A stretch of 64,000 bases of DNA, taken from NCBI GenBank assembly GCA_035771165.1, contig JAWNZC010000091.1, positions 1,138,501 through 1,202,500 on the forward strand, given 5' to 3'. This stretch comes from Paragorgia papillata (taxonomy: Eukaryota > Cnidaria > Anthozoa > Scleralcyonacea > Coralliidae). Below are positions 24,027 to 35,683 of the stretch, in pieces. How positions within the stretch are numbered: the stretch's first letter is position 1; every line of letters starts with the position of its first letter. The notes below the pieces were generated by a model. The model was not told the DNA's origin, searched no databases, and saw nothing but the letters and a program-made list of their open reading frames with translations. The translations under genes were made by a program, and so were the position numbers.

Positions 24027-24658
24027 GCTATTGGCAGCCAATTTATGTGTTATGTTATGTTGTCTCATGTCATGTTGTGTCTTGTTATGTGATACAAAAC
24101 AATAACAAGTTAGTAACAGAAATGTAACAACGATTTAGAATTTAACGTTATACTGTTATAAACGTTGTACGTTATGCTACTGTACACTGAATCACAACGA
24201 CTCCAAATAAAGAGATGTTGCTATCAATTCCTAAACATTTGATTTTCTGGTATCAATAGTTTCAAAGACAGATTTAATGAAAAATATTTTGCTTTTTCAT
24301 ATTAGCTGAACGAACAAAGTTGAATAGATCTGGCAATGTGGCAGGTTAGTAACTAGACGTAATTAATTAATAATAAAGAAAAATAGATTATGCCAAGCAG
24401 TTAGAGCTATGCTGATTGCCAATCAACCGAGTGGTAGTTAAATGAATACTAAAAATTAGAAGTAAAACCTGACCGAGAGACTGCTTCTACATTAGTGGTG
24501 CCGGTATATGTATAGCTGAGTCAACTGCTGCCTCGATATAATATCACCCGAACATATACTAGGACGATATGGCTTGCTGGGCATCAGGTACCAGGATTAT
24601 ATGACCCCTCAGCCACCACATGCTCTCTTCCAAAACAGTTTGTAGAATTTAGTGAAAC
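24027..24658 (+). repeat. Segmental duplication, copy A
   Basis: Starts gctattggcagccaattt and ends near gtttgtagaatttagtgaa. It is similar throughout, with substitutions and small indels, to 25434-26127. It contains a 39-nt micro-exon-like cassette at 24306-24344. Confidence 0.75.
24306..24344 (+). other. 39-nt micro-exon-like cassette, copy 3
   Basis: Bounded by CATATTAG and GTTAGT. Read with two leading nucleotides it encodes ERTKLNRSGNVA plus one trailing nucleotide, so the exon is symmetrical in phase. Confidence 0.4.
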
Positions 24659-25035
24659 ATCGTAAACTACATTCTGAACGTACTGATATCACTTTCGAAA
24701 CAAAGAGATCTCCACACATGCAGTTTTATTGCCTGAGCCCACAATCACGTTATGGTTGGTCAGTTACAATAGAAGGTTTCACAATAGCGGTCGCCATTTT
24801 ACAAGTAGGGCAAACACAATGATAAATACTTATGGACACAATGATGGACTATACCCTTGGGATCAAAGTCACATACCTTTTAATTAAAATTCATTGTTGT
24901 GTTGCAGTCTTCAAACGATTTCAAGGCCTAAAAATACATTGATTCCTGGTCCTTTTTCTCCCGCGTTTTAGCCACGTATTTTAATCTCAGTTATGTTTTA
25001 TTCCTAAGTGCTAAATAGACCATTGTTTTTATTAG

Positions 25036-25074
25036 AAAAACGTCTAAAGCACGATGGTGGAAATGATGTGACAG
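25036..25074 (+). other. 39-nt micro-exon-like cassette, copy 4
   Basis: Bounded by TTTATTAG and GTTAGT. In the same phase it encodes KRLKHDGGNDVT. Its start is 730 bp after copy 3 and 729 bp before copy 5, although its flanks are not obviously similar to theirs. Confidence 0.4.
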
Positions 25075-25433
25075 GTTAGTTTTTACACTCCTTACGCACT
25101 GCACTACCTTTTTATGAGTTAATTTTGTTTGTGCTTTTTGCTCAGGTTTTATTTATTTTATAAGAAGATAACCATATGATGTCAACATACGGCTATATAA
25201 TATATTGTATATATAATATACAATAATCTAATATAAATTAGACTTACGTTTTAACGAACTGTACAGAATTTACAAATCAAGCAAAGCCCTTGCAATGAAT
25301 AAAACTAATAATTATGATCGCAGAAGAGTTCAGAGACAGCCATTGGTATTGAACAATAAATATTTTGCGCAGTTATACTGACAAGTCCATATCAACAAGA
25401 ATGGAAAAAAAAAGCGCCAACTGCTTTAATCAA

Positions 25434-26127
25434 CGGCTATAGGCAGCCAATTTCTGTGTTATCTTATGTTGTCTCGTGTCATATTTTGTGTCTTGTTATG
25501 TGAGAGAATCAATAACAAGTTAGTAAAAGAAATGTAACAACAATTTAGAATTTAACGTTATACTACAATTTTCTGGTTTATCAGATTTCTGGATGGTTCT
25601 GAATACTGGTTGCATGAACATGATACCATATGCTACTGTACCCTGAACCACAGTGACTGACACCCACGTAAACAGATGTTGCTATTAATTCCTAAATATT
25701 TGATTTGCTAGTACCAATAGTTTGAAAGAAAGTTTCAATAAAAAATATTTCACTTTCATATTAGCTAAACGACCAAAGTTGAAGGGATTGGCCAATGTGG
25801 CAGGTTAGTAACAAGACATAATTAAATAATAATATAGTAAAATATAAATCATGCCAAGCAGTTAGGGCTATAACGCCTATGCTGACTACCAATAAATCTG
25901 GTAGTATTTAAATGACTACTAAAAATTAGAAGTAAAACCTGATCGAGAAGCTGTTTCTACGTTAATGGCGCCGGTATAGCTAGCTGAGCCAAATGCTGCC
26001 ATGTTAAAATATCGCCCGGGGCATTGCTACTAGGACGACATGGCTTGTCGAGCATCAGGTACCAAGTTTAGATGACTTCTTAACCACCACATGTTTTCTT
26101 CAAAAATAGTTTGTGGAGTTTAGTGAA
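25434..26127 (+). repeat. Segmental duplication, copy B
   Basis: Homologous to 24027-24658, with an extra ~60 bp near 25565-25630. It contains the cassette at 25765-25803. Confidence 0.75.
25765..25803 (+). other. 39-nt micro-exon-like cassette, copy 5
   Basis: Bounded by CATATTAG and GTTAGT. It encodes KRPKLKGLANVA in the same phase as copies 3 and 4. The KR-x-K start is shared with copy 4 and resembles a basic nuclear-localisation motif. Confidence 0.4.
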
Positions 26128-26387
26128 TTTTTTCTGGTTTGTGGTAAACTTTTAAAAGTTAGTTTGGGGCCCTGGAATATTTAAAAAGAATGTAAAGCGG
26201 TTCCAAAACAAGAAACAGTAAACCGACCGAAGCACTTCTTGTGACGTACGTTCATTTCAAGCTGTGTTTATCATTATTTGTTGGCTGGGGCTGTTGGATG
26301 GGGGGGGGGGGGGGGGAGAGAGGGCGTGGAAACGAGCTGGCCGAGCGGATAGTCCGTGATGCTGGGTACTAAAGCGCTGTTTCAAAG

Positions 26388-27761
26388 ATGGCGGAATTAG
26401 GAACAGAAAGTGGTTTTGATGAGTTATTTGCCATCGACTTCACTGATGATTTTAAAGAATTGAGAATAGACTCCGAAATTGATGAAGATTTCTTGGAAGA
26501 TAAGCGTTTCGAAAATGTGTCAAAGGATGAACTTGTTGTTGTTTTGTCAAAAATAAGTGATAGTGACTGCAATATTCTCGACGAAGCAATCCTTGCTGAA
26601 AGAGTTTTGACTATTGTCAATATTGAAGAACAAGAAGCAAATATTTTATCCTTCCTAGAAACTATTGAAACGTCTTTCTCTTCTTTTCATAACGTCAAGG
26701 TGAAGGACAAACAAGAACGTTCTACTAGGATAGAACAAAATTTTTTGAAAGATTCGCCAGAAAGAATTCATATCCAGAAAAAGTGGGAAGAGTTGGTCGA
26801 AGCTTGTGGAATTTGTAACAACAAAAATTCGAAGACTGTTTTAGAACATGTATTGCTTCATTTTTGGATCGTAAAACAACACGTAACAAGTGAGCCAGTA
26901 GCTAACAAAATCACCTTAAACACCACCAATAAAACAACTGACAAAAATGAACTTGAGGCGATTCGCTACCATGGAGGTTGGGCTGTCAAGAGATCCAGAG
27001 ATTTGATCAAGGCTACTGCCGATGCTGTATCTCTTATAGTATTGAAACAGTCGGTAAATGACAGTACCGAAGTCCTAGTAGACCCAAAACAGGCTCTTGA
27101 ACTTATTAAGACTCTGGGAACGGATGAAAAACAAGGAGGCAAGTACATTTTTGTTTTACACCCTGAAGTCGCACAATTTTTTGTTCTTTTACATGACTTT
27201 ACAGACAGCTATTTTTCTGTTTCTTCATTTGATGACCAGATCATTATTAACTGTTTGAAGGACATGTCTGTAAATATAAAGTTATGTTTGGCCTGGGAAA
27301 CTATTTGCAAGAAAGCTTTCCCAATAGCTGTCCAAATTTCAGTATTGCAGAGAATTTCCACCATGTTTCTCAAGTCGAAACAGCAGATCATTAGGGAAAA
27401 ATTGAATCTAAAACCTCAAAAGGGAAGTGTAGCTTTAAGACAAGACATCAAGAAGCCGAAGAAAAAGAAATCCAAGCCAACAGAGATAACTTCATCTGTC
27501 CCTGGAAGCCAAACTCCAGACATTGTCAAGAAACTACAGGAGAACTTTGGAAAACCTGAAATTGTTGCAGAATGTTTGAGGGAAATTGGCAAGGCAACTG
27601 ATCCCCAGTCTCATCTTAACCATCTGACAGGGAAACAACTGACAAAACTTCTGAGAGCTCTTGGTAAACCTGCTCTGGATGGGAAAGGGAAGGCAAAGCA
27701 AATAGCTGTATTGCTGCCAGTTATAATTGCTGACACTCCACTGAACATATCATTTCCATGA
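26388..27761 (+). CDS. Accessory protein of the P-like transposon, unknown function
   Basis: A single-exon, intact 457-residue frame with a good start context (AAGATGGCGG), beginning about 55 bp inside the left inverted end. The N-terminal ~60 residues are acidic. A central region (AIRYHGGWAVKR at about 190-202) is predicted globular. A KKPKKKKSKP stretch at about 350-360 looks like a nuclear-localisation signal. The last ~70 residues (HLTGKQLTKLLRALGKPALDG) suggest a small helical, possibly SAP-like, DNA-binding fold. I do not recognise the family with certainty. Convergence with the transposase inside shared inverted ends suggests a role in transposition, for example DNA binding or regulation. 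A GTGAGT lies just after the stop. Confidence 0.75.
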   Translation: MAELGTESGFDELFAIDFTDDFKELRIDSEIDEDFLEDKRFENVSKDELVVVLSKISDSDCNILDEAILAERVLTIVNIEEQEANILSFLETIETSFSSFHNVKVKDKQERSTRIEQNFLKDSPERIHIQKKWEELVEACGICNNKNSKTVLEHVLLHFWIVKQHVTSEPVANKITLNTTNKTTDKNELEAIRYHGGWAVKRSRDLIKATADAVSLIVLKQSVNDSTEVLVDPKQALELIKTLGTDEKQGGKYIFVLHPEVAQFFVLLHDFTDSYFSVSSFDDQIIINCLKDMSVNIKLCLAWETICKKAFPIAVQISVLQRISTMFLKSKQQIIREKLNLKPQKGSVALRQDIKKPKKKKSKPTEITSSVPGSQTPDIVKKLQENFGKPEIVAECLREIGKATDPQSHLNHLTGKQLTKLLRALGKPALDGKGKAKQIAVLLPVIIADTPLNISFP

Positions 27762-28481
27762 AGGGTGAGTTTTCATCATCAAACAACTTTTTCAATAACA
27801 ATAATGAAAACTGATCTCATCTGAAAAGTTTATTTAAGTAAGTGCATTTAATCATTACTGAATTTCAGCTAATGTTGAACAACCATCGAATAACAACAAT
27901 ACACAGAGGTATTTAAAAACATCTCAAAACACAAACCTTTTATTTAAATATTCAAAACTGAAAGTGCATAATACAAATCAATACATAAATAAGTAAACAA
28001 ACAAGTACACTAATATAATAAACAAATACAGTAAAACTCCAATAATAAGCCACCCCAAATAGATAGATAAATAAGTAAATAAATAAATAAATAAAATAAA
28101 TGAACCCATTGTCACATAAACAAACCGTAACTGTAGTTTGCTTGCTAAAATTATAACATTTTGCTTTTTAAGCTCAAGTGCTAGTCTATGCAAAAATGTA
28201 TATAAAAATATACTCACTTAGGAACAGTGATTTTGGTACATCTGTACCTCATTATTTTTGAAACCACTTGTTATGTTAAGCACTCTATCTTATTTAAGGC
28301 TGTTTATATGGTCAAAACCTAGTGCCTTTCTAAGGGCTTCAGAGTCTAAACAATTTCAATTTCAAACAAAAGATAAAAAACATAGATTTATCCAATCTGA
28401 TAGAAAATAATTCAAATTGTTGTGCTTTGTAAGTCATGATGTATATATTTTGTACTGCAAATTTGATAATTCTATACGCTG

Positions 28482-28658
28482 TATTCATAAAGATAGCTGC
28501 CAATTTATATTCTTTTATATGCATTTAAATTAGCCCTACCAGCCTCATTCTTGTGTTAAAATTCAAAACAACCTTTACACAAGAACAAGGCTGGTCAGGG
28601 CTAATTTAAATATATATATATATAAAAGAATATAAATTGTTGGCCATCTTTATGAATA
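28482..28658. repeat. Long imperfect palindrome
   Basis: The left arm (tattcataaagatagctgccaatttatattc...ttagccctaccagcct) and right arm (aggctggtcagggctaa...gaatataaattgttggccatctttatgaata) pair over about 80 bp around a ~10-bp loop. It looks like a foldback MITE. Confidence 0.75.
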
Positions 28659-28885
28659 TGATCATAGTCCCTGATATGATACAGTATGGTGTTTATTGGT
28701 GTATAGACTTTAATTTATTTACCTATTTATTTTATATTATTTATGTAATATTATATATGGTATTTTATACATATAACTAGAAGTTACTATTGCAAGTGAA
28801 GTGCTGCCTCAAATTGGACAAAAACCTTTAGTGTACTCCACAGGCAACTCTATGCAGTCTGTGGCCAATGCAACACCCCCCTTAC

Positions 28886-29026
28886 CAACTCCACCTAAGT
28901 TTACCCAATCCACCCAAGATTCCCACTCCACCTGAGATTGCTCACTCCACCTGAGATTGCCCACTCCACCCAAGATTGCCCACTCCACCCAAGATTGCCC
29001 ACTCCACCCAAGATTGCCCACTCCAC
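28886..29026. repeat. 19-bp minisatellite
   Basis: About seven copies of cccactccacccaagattg with decreasing similarity towards the left. The Trp-rich frame on the minus strand is a by-product. Confidence 0.85.
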
Positions 29027-29168
29027 AAATGTACATAGTGTCCTCAATTAGTTGTATTAGCTCAATACATCAACACTTGAATAAAGTTTTTATTTATATT
29101 ATTATTTAATATAGTCTGACTATGGCATAGCAAAAGGATGGATAATCTCAAGGATAGCTCTGACAATT

Positions 29169-32100
29169 TCAAGACAACTTAACTGGCCACAGCACTTTAT
29201 CAAAGATACCTTCACCTGGTTGGCGCCTGGGCAGGTTTTCAGAGCTACCAGCAAGTGTAAGGCATTGTCCTGTTTCAAAGACATTTGTTTGCTTTTTTGA
29301 AACTAACTTTGAACTTGTAAAAGAAATATTTCCAGCTACATTATATCCATAAATGTAAGCAGTCATATTTTGCGTCCCACCACACATTTGTCTCTGGACA
29401 GAAAAGAATGATTCAACACAATCTTGGTTTAATCTATTCAATATAAGATAGAGGCCATCTCCAAACTCATGTTTAAATTCATAGCTTTGTAGATACTCAA
29501 GTAGGCCTTTGAGAGCATGTATTGTAACCTAGAAAGAGTAACGGTAACTTTAGAAACAAAACCATTTCACAGTATATAATTGTAAATGTAGACTTCTTGT
29601 AGTAATCCCCTTTCCGGTTCAATTTAGAGGACAAAGTAATAGTTCTTAGACCCTCTCTTGATAATTGAAAATGTTACTCATACAAAACATTTTTAATATT
29701 TTGTCCTCCATATTGAACATTAAAGGGAATTGAACACAAGGGGTCTAAAATTGCATTGATACTGTAATAAAATAGATGTAAATAAAGGAGACTAAATTCT
29801 TTCATATAGGTTATGGTATATTTTTTCGTAAGATTTTAATGATTTTAGTTTGAATTTTCCCCTCTTAAATCTCATATATACTTTAGCACTAGGGTATAGT
29901 AGTTTTTTTTGTTAATTGTTCCTAGAATGACAAAAAAAAATATTTTGCACTGATTTTAAAAAAGAAAATATTTAAAGAATGTATCTCTCTACACAACAAT
30001 TAAACATTTTTCATCAAATAAAATATTTAAATGATTAAATGACATCTACCAAGTGAAAAAATATAAAAAAAAGAAAACATATGTTTAATATAATTATTGG
30101 CATGTTAGTAAATCTATAACTTTGTTGTGAGCAACTTTCACCAAAATTACTAAAAAGCTGGATTTTGCTAGACTTATGAGGCTTTTGTACCTGTAAATCA
30201 AACATGGTTTGCCAAGTTATAAAATGACATGACACCTCAGATCTGTTGGTAAATTCTTGCTGCAGACTGGTTTTCCAGTTTGTGAAGAAGCCTAGTACAT
30301 TGTCTAATGTACCAACTTGAGGGTCTTGAACAGCTGTGATTGGATGCCTGCTGTTAAATACCCCCCAGAGGTCATGACACATACAAATGTATTCCTGGGT
30401 TGATTGTGTTTCATTGTTTTCATGTTCTCTCATCTCTTCTGCAACTTTTTTGGACAAAATGTATTCCTGGGTTGATTGTGTTTCATTGTTTTCATGTTCT
30501 CTCATCTCTTCTGCAACTTTTTTGGACAGAGTGTTAACTGCCAGTTTAACCCTCATTTTACTTAAATTATCAAGTTGGACATGGGCCCTTCTCAAAGGGG
30601 TTGCATAAAGCTGCCTTCTTTTTTCTCGTTCATACACGGAATATACGTGGTCCCATAACACATATTTATTGTTAAGTTTTAGCGTTCTAGTAAAACGAGT
30701 GTGTTTTTCTTTGAAACCACTGCTAAATAAGTTGTTTCTCAACTTTTTCATCAAATGAGGTGGGTCAGAAAAAAAGAATATTGGTCTTCCTGAAACGCGA
30801 TTAGTGCCTTGGCTCTTTGATGCATTTGTGCCATTCATAGTTATAAATGCTCGGTTTTCAGAAGCTCCATCACAGATTGAAAGTAATATAGTGAACTGAA
30901 AACCATGTAGTATGCTTACACCTTGCCAGAAAATTCTATGCAGCTTCTGAGCAGTGATCCCCTTAGTTAGAAAGTAACTACAAGGGAAGTCAAACTTAGC
31001 AAATAAGCTCTTAAAGAAAAACTGTAATACATGGGTGGCAAGTTTTGCTTCTGGGTGATCATTGGTAGAGGAAACTTTACTGTCACAGGTATCTTCAGTG
31101 CTATCAAGGTTGGTGAATCCTATTAATTCCCAAGTGGAGGGATCAAATACAAGTCCTTCCTTAATCTTTACTTCATCAAATAAAAATGCACCAATCTTGG
31201 CAGATTTTTTTAGTTTCAATTTTTCAATTTTGTCCTTCATTGCCTTTATATTTTCTGTATTCCAACCAGACTTGGGAGAGCAAAAATTTTTGTAATCATT
31301 TAGTGTTCTACCACTAGGTAGTTTGATAAATCCAGCTTCCCTTATATCATCATACAATGAGTGTGATTTAGAATACATCCTCAAACACCACTTGATAATC
31401 AAGGGATGCCAGCGCATTTGCCTTGATGGCATTGTGAGTGCTTTAGCCTGGTCTTTCAAGAGGATTTCAAAAAACTGATCATGTGTACTACCAGTATGCT
31501 CCAAAATGTGATTCTGTAACAGCTTTTTCTTTGAGAATTTCTTGTCACAAGCTCCCCACAAACAAACATACATACGATCCACTGGTGCAATAGAACTGTC
31601 AGTGTCAGGGATGTGTTTATTTACATGGTTATATAGACATTCAACATCTGAAAACCTTTCACTACAACACCCTTTCCACATGCATACAGGATTTTCAAGC
31701 CTCTCCCTTTTTGAACTTAATCCTTTATTTAACTTTACAAACATAACTTTGAAGTCCATATCTGTCTTCTCACCAACTCCACTCATTTTTTCTCTGTGCT
31801 CCTCCAATCTTTTGACCTGTTTATGAAGTTTTTTTAATTGTGCTGATTGATTTCTGGTGATACTAAGCAGTTGTTCTTTACTCATGTAGGCAAAATTATG
31901 TTGAGGGTTGCAAGTGCCAACTGATGCTTCATTGTTATCTTCAAGTGGACATTTTTTATTGAACCTGGATTTTTTTGTTCGCAAGTAATGTTCTGTTTTG
32001 GCACAAAAGTCACACATACTTTTGGCACAGACCAAGTCATCACTTCCAGGGAGTAACACTACACAACTAGTTGACCGAATAACTTTTTTATGAAAATGCG

Positions 32101-33253
32101 AGATGTTGTTCTCAACATAAGCCCCAGCTTCTTTATTCTTCGTAAAAAACACTGGTTGACTATTGTCACTTGGTATAATGCCTTCAAAGGGCTCAAATGG
32201 GCAACCTTTGCAAATGTGGGTACCTTGTATGACTAACAAGAGCTCTTGCAACTCTGAAACTGAAGTTATATGACTGGGGGCATCAGCCCATTCTAAATTG
32301 GCATTGCATTTAAGTTTACCTTCCAGTATGATGACCCATGTTTTATCACAGTTAATTATCACTTCAACTTCAGCATACCCATCATTCCCTGAAAAAAGGA
32401 AAAGATGAGCTGACTTGTTAATATCATTGTAATTAGCCTTCCATTGGGGAAATTTCTCAAGGATATGCAATTCTGTGATTTGGTCAATGAAAAAGGACTC
32501 AGACTCTTCAAACTTTTCTGGAGATGTTTTGGCTCTGTCGGTGTCAGTACTTTCATTGTTTATATCTCTTGCTTTCAAACATTGCTCACTTATAAAACCT
32601 TTTAATTCCTCAATCTCATTCCGTGATACTGAATTACAGTCTGTAAGAATATCTTTCAAAAGTGGCCTGAATTTTTCCAAAACTTCAATCAATCTGTTCT
32701 TGTAGTACACCCATCTAAGAATTCCTTTCACTTTCCCAAGATCTTTCACCAAATTATTGGTCACACGGTGGAAATAGTTCCTCAAATCATGCTTTTTGAA
32801 GTAAGTATGATACACACTTTCAATTGCACAGATGATTGGGCCATATTTCTCTGCTGATTTTGCTTTAATGTTGAAACCATTTTCAGGAAAGGAAGTGCAC
32901 ACAAGTGAATACAATAACAGTTCTTCTTTAACTAAAGGACAACCATTTCTGAACAGAAGCAAGGAAGCTGAATGATACACAGGAGCAGGAGATGGTTTGT
33001 GTAACAATGTTGTAGGAGTATGGCTTGCTTGTTCATGGACTCTGCTTTCTTCTGAGCTAGAGGTATTTTCACCTTGTGAAGGTTCACCACACGTTTGTAG
33101 GTTCTCAAAGAAGTTTGAGGCATTATTCTCGAAGTGAGCAAGTTGCAACTCTCTCAAACTCTGCCTAATTTTAACTGGTGTGTCAAAATGCGCCCCCTTT
33201 TTGCTGGGTGGTTTTGTTGGCGTTGAAAGTGGTCTCTTTTTATTTTCTTCCAT
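29169..33253 (-). CDS. P-element-like transposase with two C2H2 zinc fingers
   Basis: Two exons: 33253-30191 (donor CAG/GTACAA) and 29528-29169 (acceptor CTTTCTAG), joined in phase 0. The N-terminal third holds an NLS-like KKRPLSTPTKPPSKK and a unique region. Two C2H2 fingers follow (CMWKGCCSERF...H...H and CLWGACDKKF...H...H), then an RNase-H-like core with FLFDEVKIKEGLVFD, SICDGASENRAF and, in exon 2, RLNQDCVESFFS. These fit the D, D and D-x2-E acidic residues known from P transposase. A THAP domain is absent. Residues in the insertion region include a 24-residue exact tandem duplication. An upstream ATG at 33334 would add 27 residues; I chose 33253 because the sequence upstream looks non-conserved. 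The gene appears intact. Confidence 0.8.
30387..30530 (-). repeat. Exact 72-bp tandem duplication in the transposase gene
   Basis: Two near-identical 72-bp units (30387-30458 and 30459-30530) encode KKVAEEMREHENNETQSTQE-type segments twice, in frame. The lack of divergence suggests a recent event in this copy. Confidence 0.9.
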
Positions 33254-33843
33254 TCCGACAACTAACGAGCACGCGTTGCAAGTAGACTTCATAAAAGGCG
33301 GGACGACAAGATTGACATAAATTGTATATTTCAACCGAATTTACAGTTGTTTAGTATGTATATTTCAACCAGCTTCGCCGGTCCGACCCCGAACTTTGAA
33401 GAGTTCAAAACCCTTCTGTCTCATGTTTGCTCACTCTATAATTTTGTATACGCGAAGGTAATAATTAAAACTTCATAAAAAATGATAAATTAGGTTTTGG
33501 AAATCATTGGTTTTTTATCAGGAAGCAATGCGCTAACAGTCTCTTACAACTTTTCGGCGGCCATTTTTATAAACACAAATTAAAAACGAGTCCAGAAATA
33601 CAATTATACCATTAATATAATTTCTCACTCTCTAAATCTTAACTTTAGATCTTGTACATTAGCTAGAAGTTATAAAAACATCTAAATATTACACAAGGAA
33701 TATCTATAAAGCAATACATATGGGCTTACCTCCAGGTTCCGCCCATGAATATTTGTATTCGACGAAGTTGAACCCAGTCTCCACTGCGCATCACGGATAG
33801 GCAAAGAGAAATGTGTTGTCGTTTCCACGCCCTCTCTCCCCCC

Positions 33844-34026
33844 GCCCTGGTTGGCAGTTTCAAGCCGCGTTAATCAATATATTTTCTCTGTTATGAAAGA
33901 AATGGGTCATGGTTTGGCGTCCTCCATCTACTATGGACGCGCTTGAGAAGTTGGGAGAACACTTAAAAATCTAGAGTCGCTCTCGACTATTTATAACAAT
34001 GGCAGCTTATGCCAGCCAGCCCACAC
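33844..34026. other. Spacer between two DNA transposons
   Basis: Only about 180 bp separates the right end of the P-like element from the left inverted repeat of the Tc1-like element. No gene was seen. Confidence 0.5.
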
Positions 34027-34306
34027 TGCTGGTTGCAGGTGACCGCGCCGCGCGCCGAATTTTGATCGTTGTTTGCATTGTCTCAATTCCTACTTGACAC
34101 CGGGTCAAGTATGAGTTCACACGGGGTCAAGTATAAGTTCAGTCCAGTCAAGGTTATTTTAAGCCATTGTAAATTAAAGGCGTGGTATTGTTTATTTTTG
34201 TATTAACCAATCACATTTCACTTTATCCCGCCGTAATAAATTGAACACTAAACTTTAACGTGGATCCCAGACAGCAAATTGTAATATATAAATACAGTAT
34301 TAAATT

Positions 34307-35364
34307 ATGAAACTTAGCCAATGCGGCAGGACATACGAGAACGGAAAAGCTTTGTCAATTGACTTTAGAAGAAGTATTATCGACGAGGTCGTTTTGGCTG
34401 GAGGCGATACTGTAACGGGGCATTTTCCTGGTAGTTATACAGAAATTGCCAATAAATTTCGAGTCGCGCGAAGCACCGTTCGAAAAGTATGGAAACTGTA
34501 TTGTGAGGACTTCACCGAGAACCCCCTACCAAATGCGGGCGGCCGGGATCCAGGAAAGCTAACAGAAGATGATTTAGCATTGATTGAAGCTTTGAAAGTC
34601 AGAAGGGGGTCAATAACGCTGCGAGAAATTTGCGATGAATTACAAGTTCTCGGGGATTGTGGAGGAAATATATCAGCAAGCACGATATGTCGAGCCATAA
34701 AGAACAAGATGCCGTCGGGGAAGATATATTCAAGAAAAAAGATCACGCATCTAGCAAAAGAGAAGTTCACACCAGGAAATATGATCTACACACAATTATT
34801 TATTAATTACGTTAACAGCAAGGATCCTTACACTCTTAATTCTTTGATGAAGCTGGAATCAAAACTCCCGATGTTGGTACAAGGATGTACGGAGATGCAC
34901 CGGTAGGGGAGCGAGCTATCGAAGTAATTCGTAAATGCCAAAGTCCTAATTTTACTCTAAATGCATTAACATCGCTGTACGATGGAGTGGGATATTTTAA
35001 CGTTTTGGATGGACCGACAAACACAGCTCAATTTTTGAACTTCTTTGACGAAGCATGTCAGAAAACATCGCCTGCAGCAGGTCGACCAGTTCTAGAATGT
35101 GGAGACACTATTATCATGGATAATTTAAGCTGTCACCATTTTGAAGGTGGAGAAATTCTAGAGGACTCTCTAAGTGAAATGGGAATTGAACTGTTGTATA
35201 CTCCCGTTTACTCACCAGATCTCAATCCTGCGGAACTTATTTTCTCAAAAGTTAAAAACGCTTTAAATTTCAGCCTGCTTTCTGTGGTTCACTATGATAT
35301 CAAGATTGCCATTAATGAAGCAGTTGACCTAGTGAGTTCAACCGATATGCATGGGATTTTATAA
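34307..35364 (+). pseudogene. Tc1/IS630-type DDE transposase, one frameshift
   Basis: The N-terminal part has a paired-type helix-turn-helix (EIANKFRVARSTVRKVW, then KLTEDDLALIEALKVRR). The C-terminal part, read in another frame from about 34836, has FFDEAG, TIIMDNLSCHHFEGG and YSPDLNPAELIFSKVK, which supply the D, D and E of a DDE_3 catalytic core. A single frame change at about 34828-34836 falls just before the first catalytic Asp, so this copy cannot make the full enzyme. The gene starts about 60 bp inside the left inverted repeat. Confidence 0.8.
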
Positions 35365-35683
35365 CAACACGTCGTACATCTTTGTTTAATACTGTAAAAT
35401 AGTATTTTTACAGCGACAATGTTTTATAATATATTAATATCAACAGAATGTTATGTAAAGCACATAGCCAGCTAATAATAAGCTATTGACGGTCCTTTAT
35501 CACAACCTCAAAAACTCAACATATCCCTATAATTAAACGCTTAACTGATAATTTAAATACCTTTAGTAGACTTTACCAACCTTAACTATAAGATTGCGAC
35601 TTTTATATTATACAGTATAAATATATGTATTAATATATATAATATATATATTATACAGATAAAGTTTATCGTTCAGTGCATGT

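Larger units (their letters stand above)
27762..29168. other. Intergenic part of the P-like transposon
   Basis: No gene was seen. The stretch is AT-rich with an (AAAT)n-like patch near 28060-28100, and it holds the long inverted repeat at 28482-28658 and the minisatellite at 28886-29026. Confidence 0.5.
26301..33843. mobile_element. P-like two-gene DNA transposon
   Basis: The left end (26311-26334, ggggggagagagggcgtggaaacga type) and right end (33819-33843) are inverted copies of about 25 bp, with a second shared patch (ccgtgatg) further in. Inside are an accessory gene on the plus strand and a P-like transposase on the minus strand, convergent, each starting near one end. The left end carries a G17 run that blurs the exact border, and no target-site duplication was resolved. 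Confidence 0.75.

Noticed and set aside
28809..29036. Trp/Gly-rich minus-strand ORF
   Set aside because: By-product of the 19-bp minisatellite.
26257..33880. Apparent similarity between the outer flanks of the P-like element (tttcaagctgtgttta versus tttcaagccgcgttaa) as a target duplication
   Set aside because: Imperfect, too long and not abutting the inverted ends; not typical of P elements.
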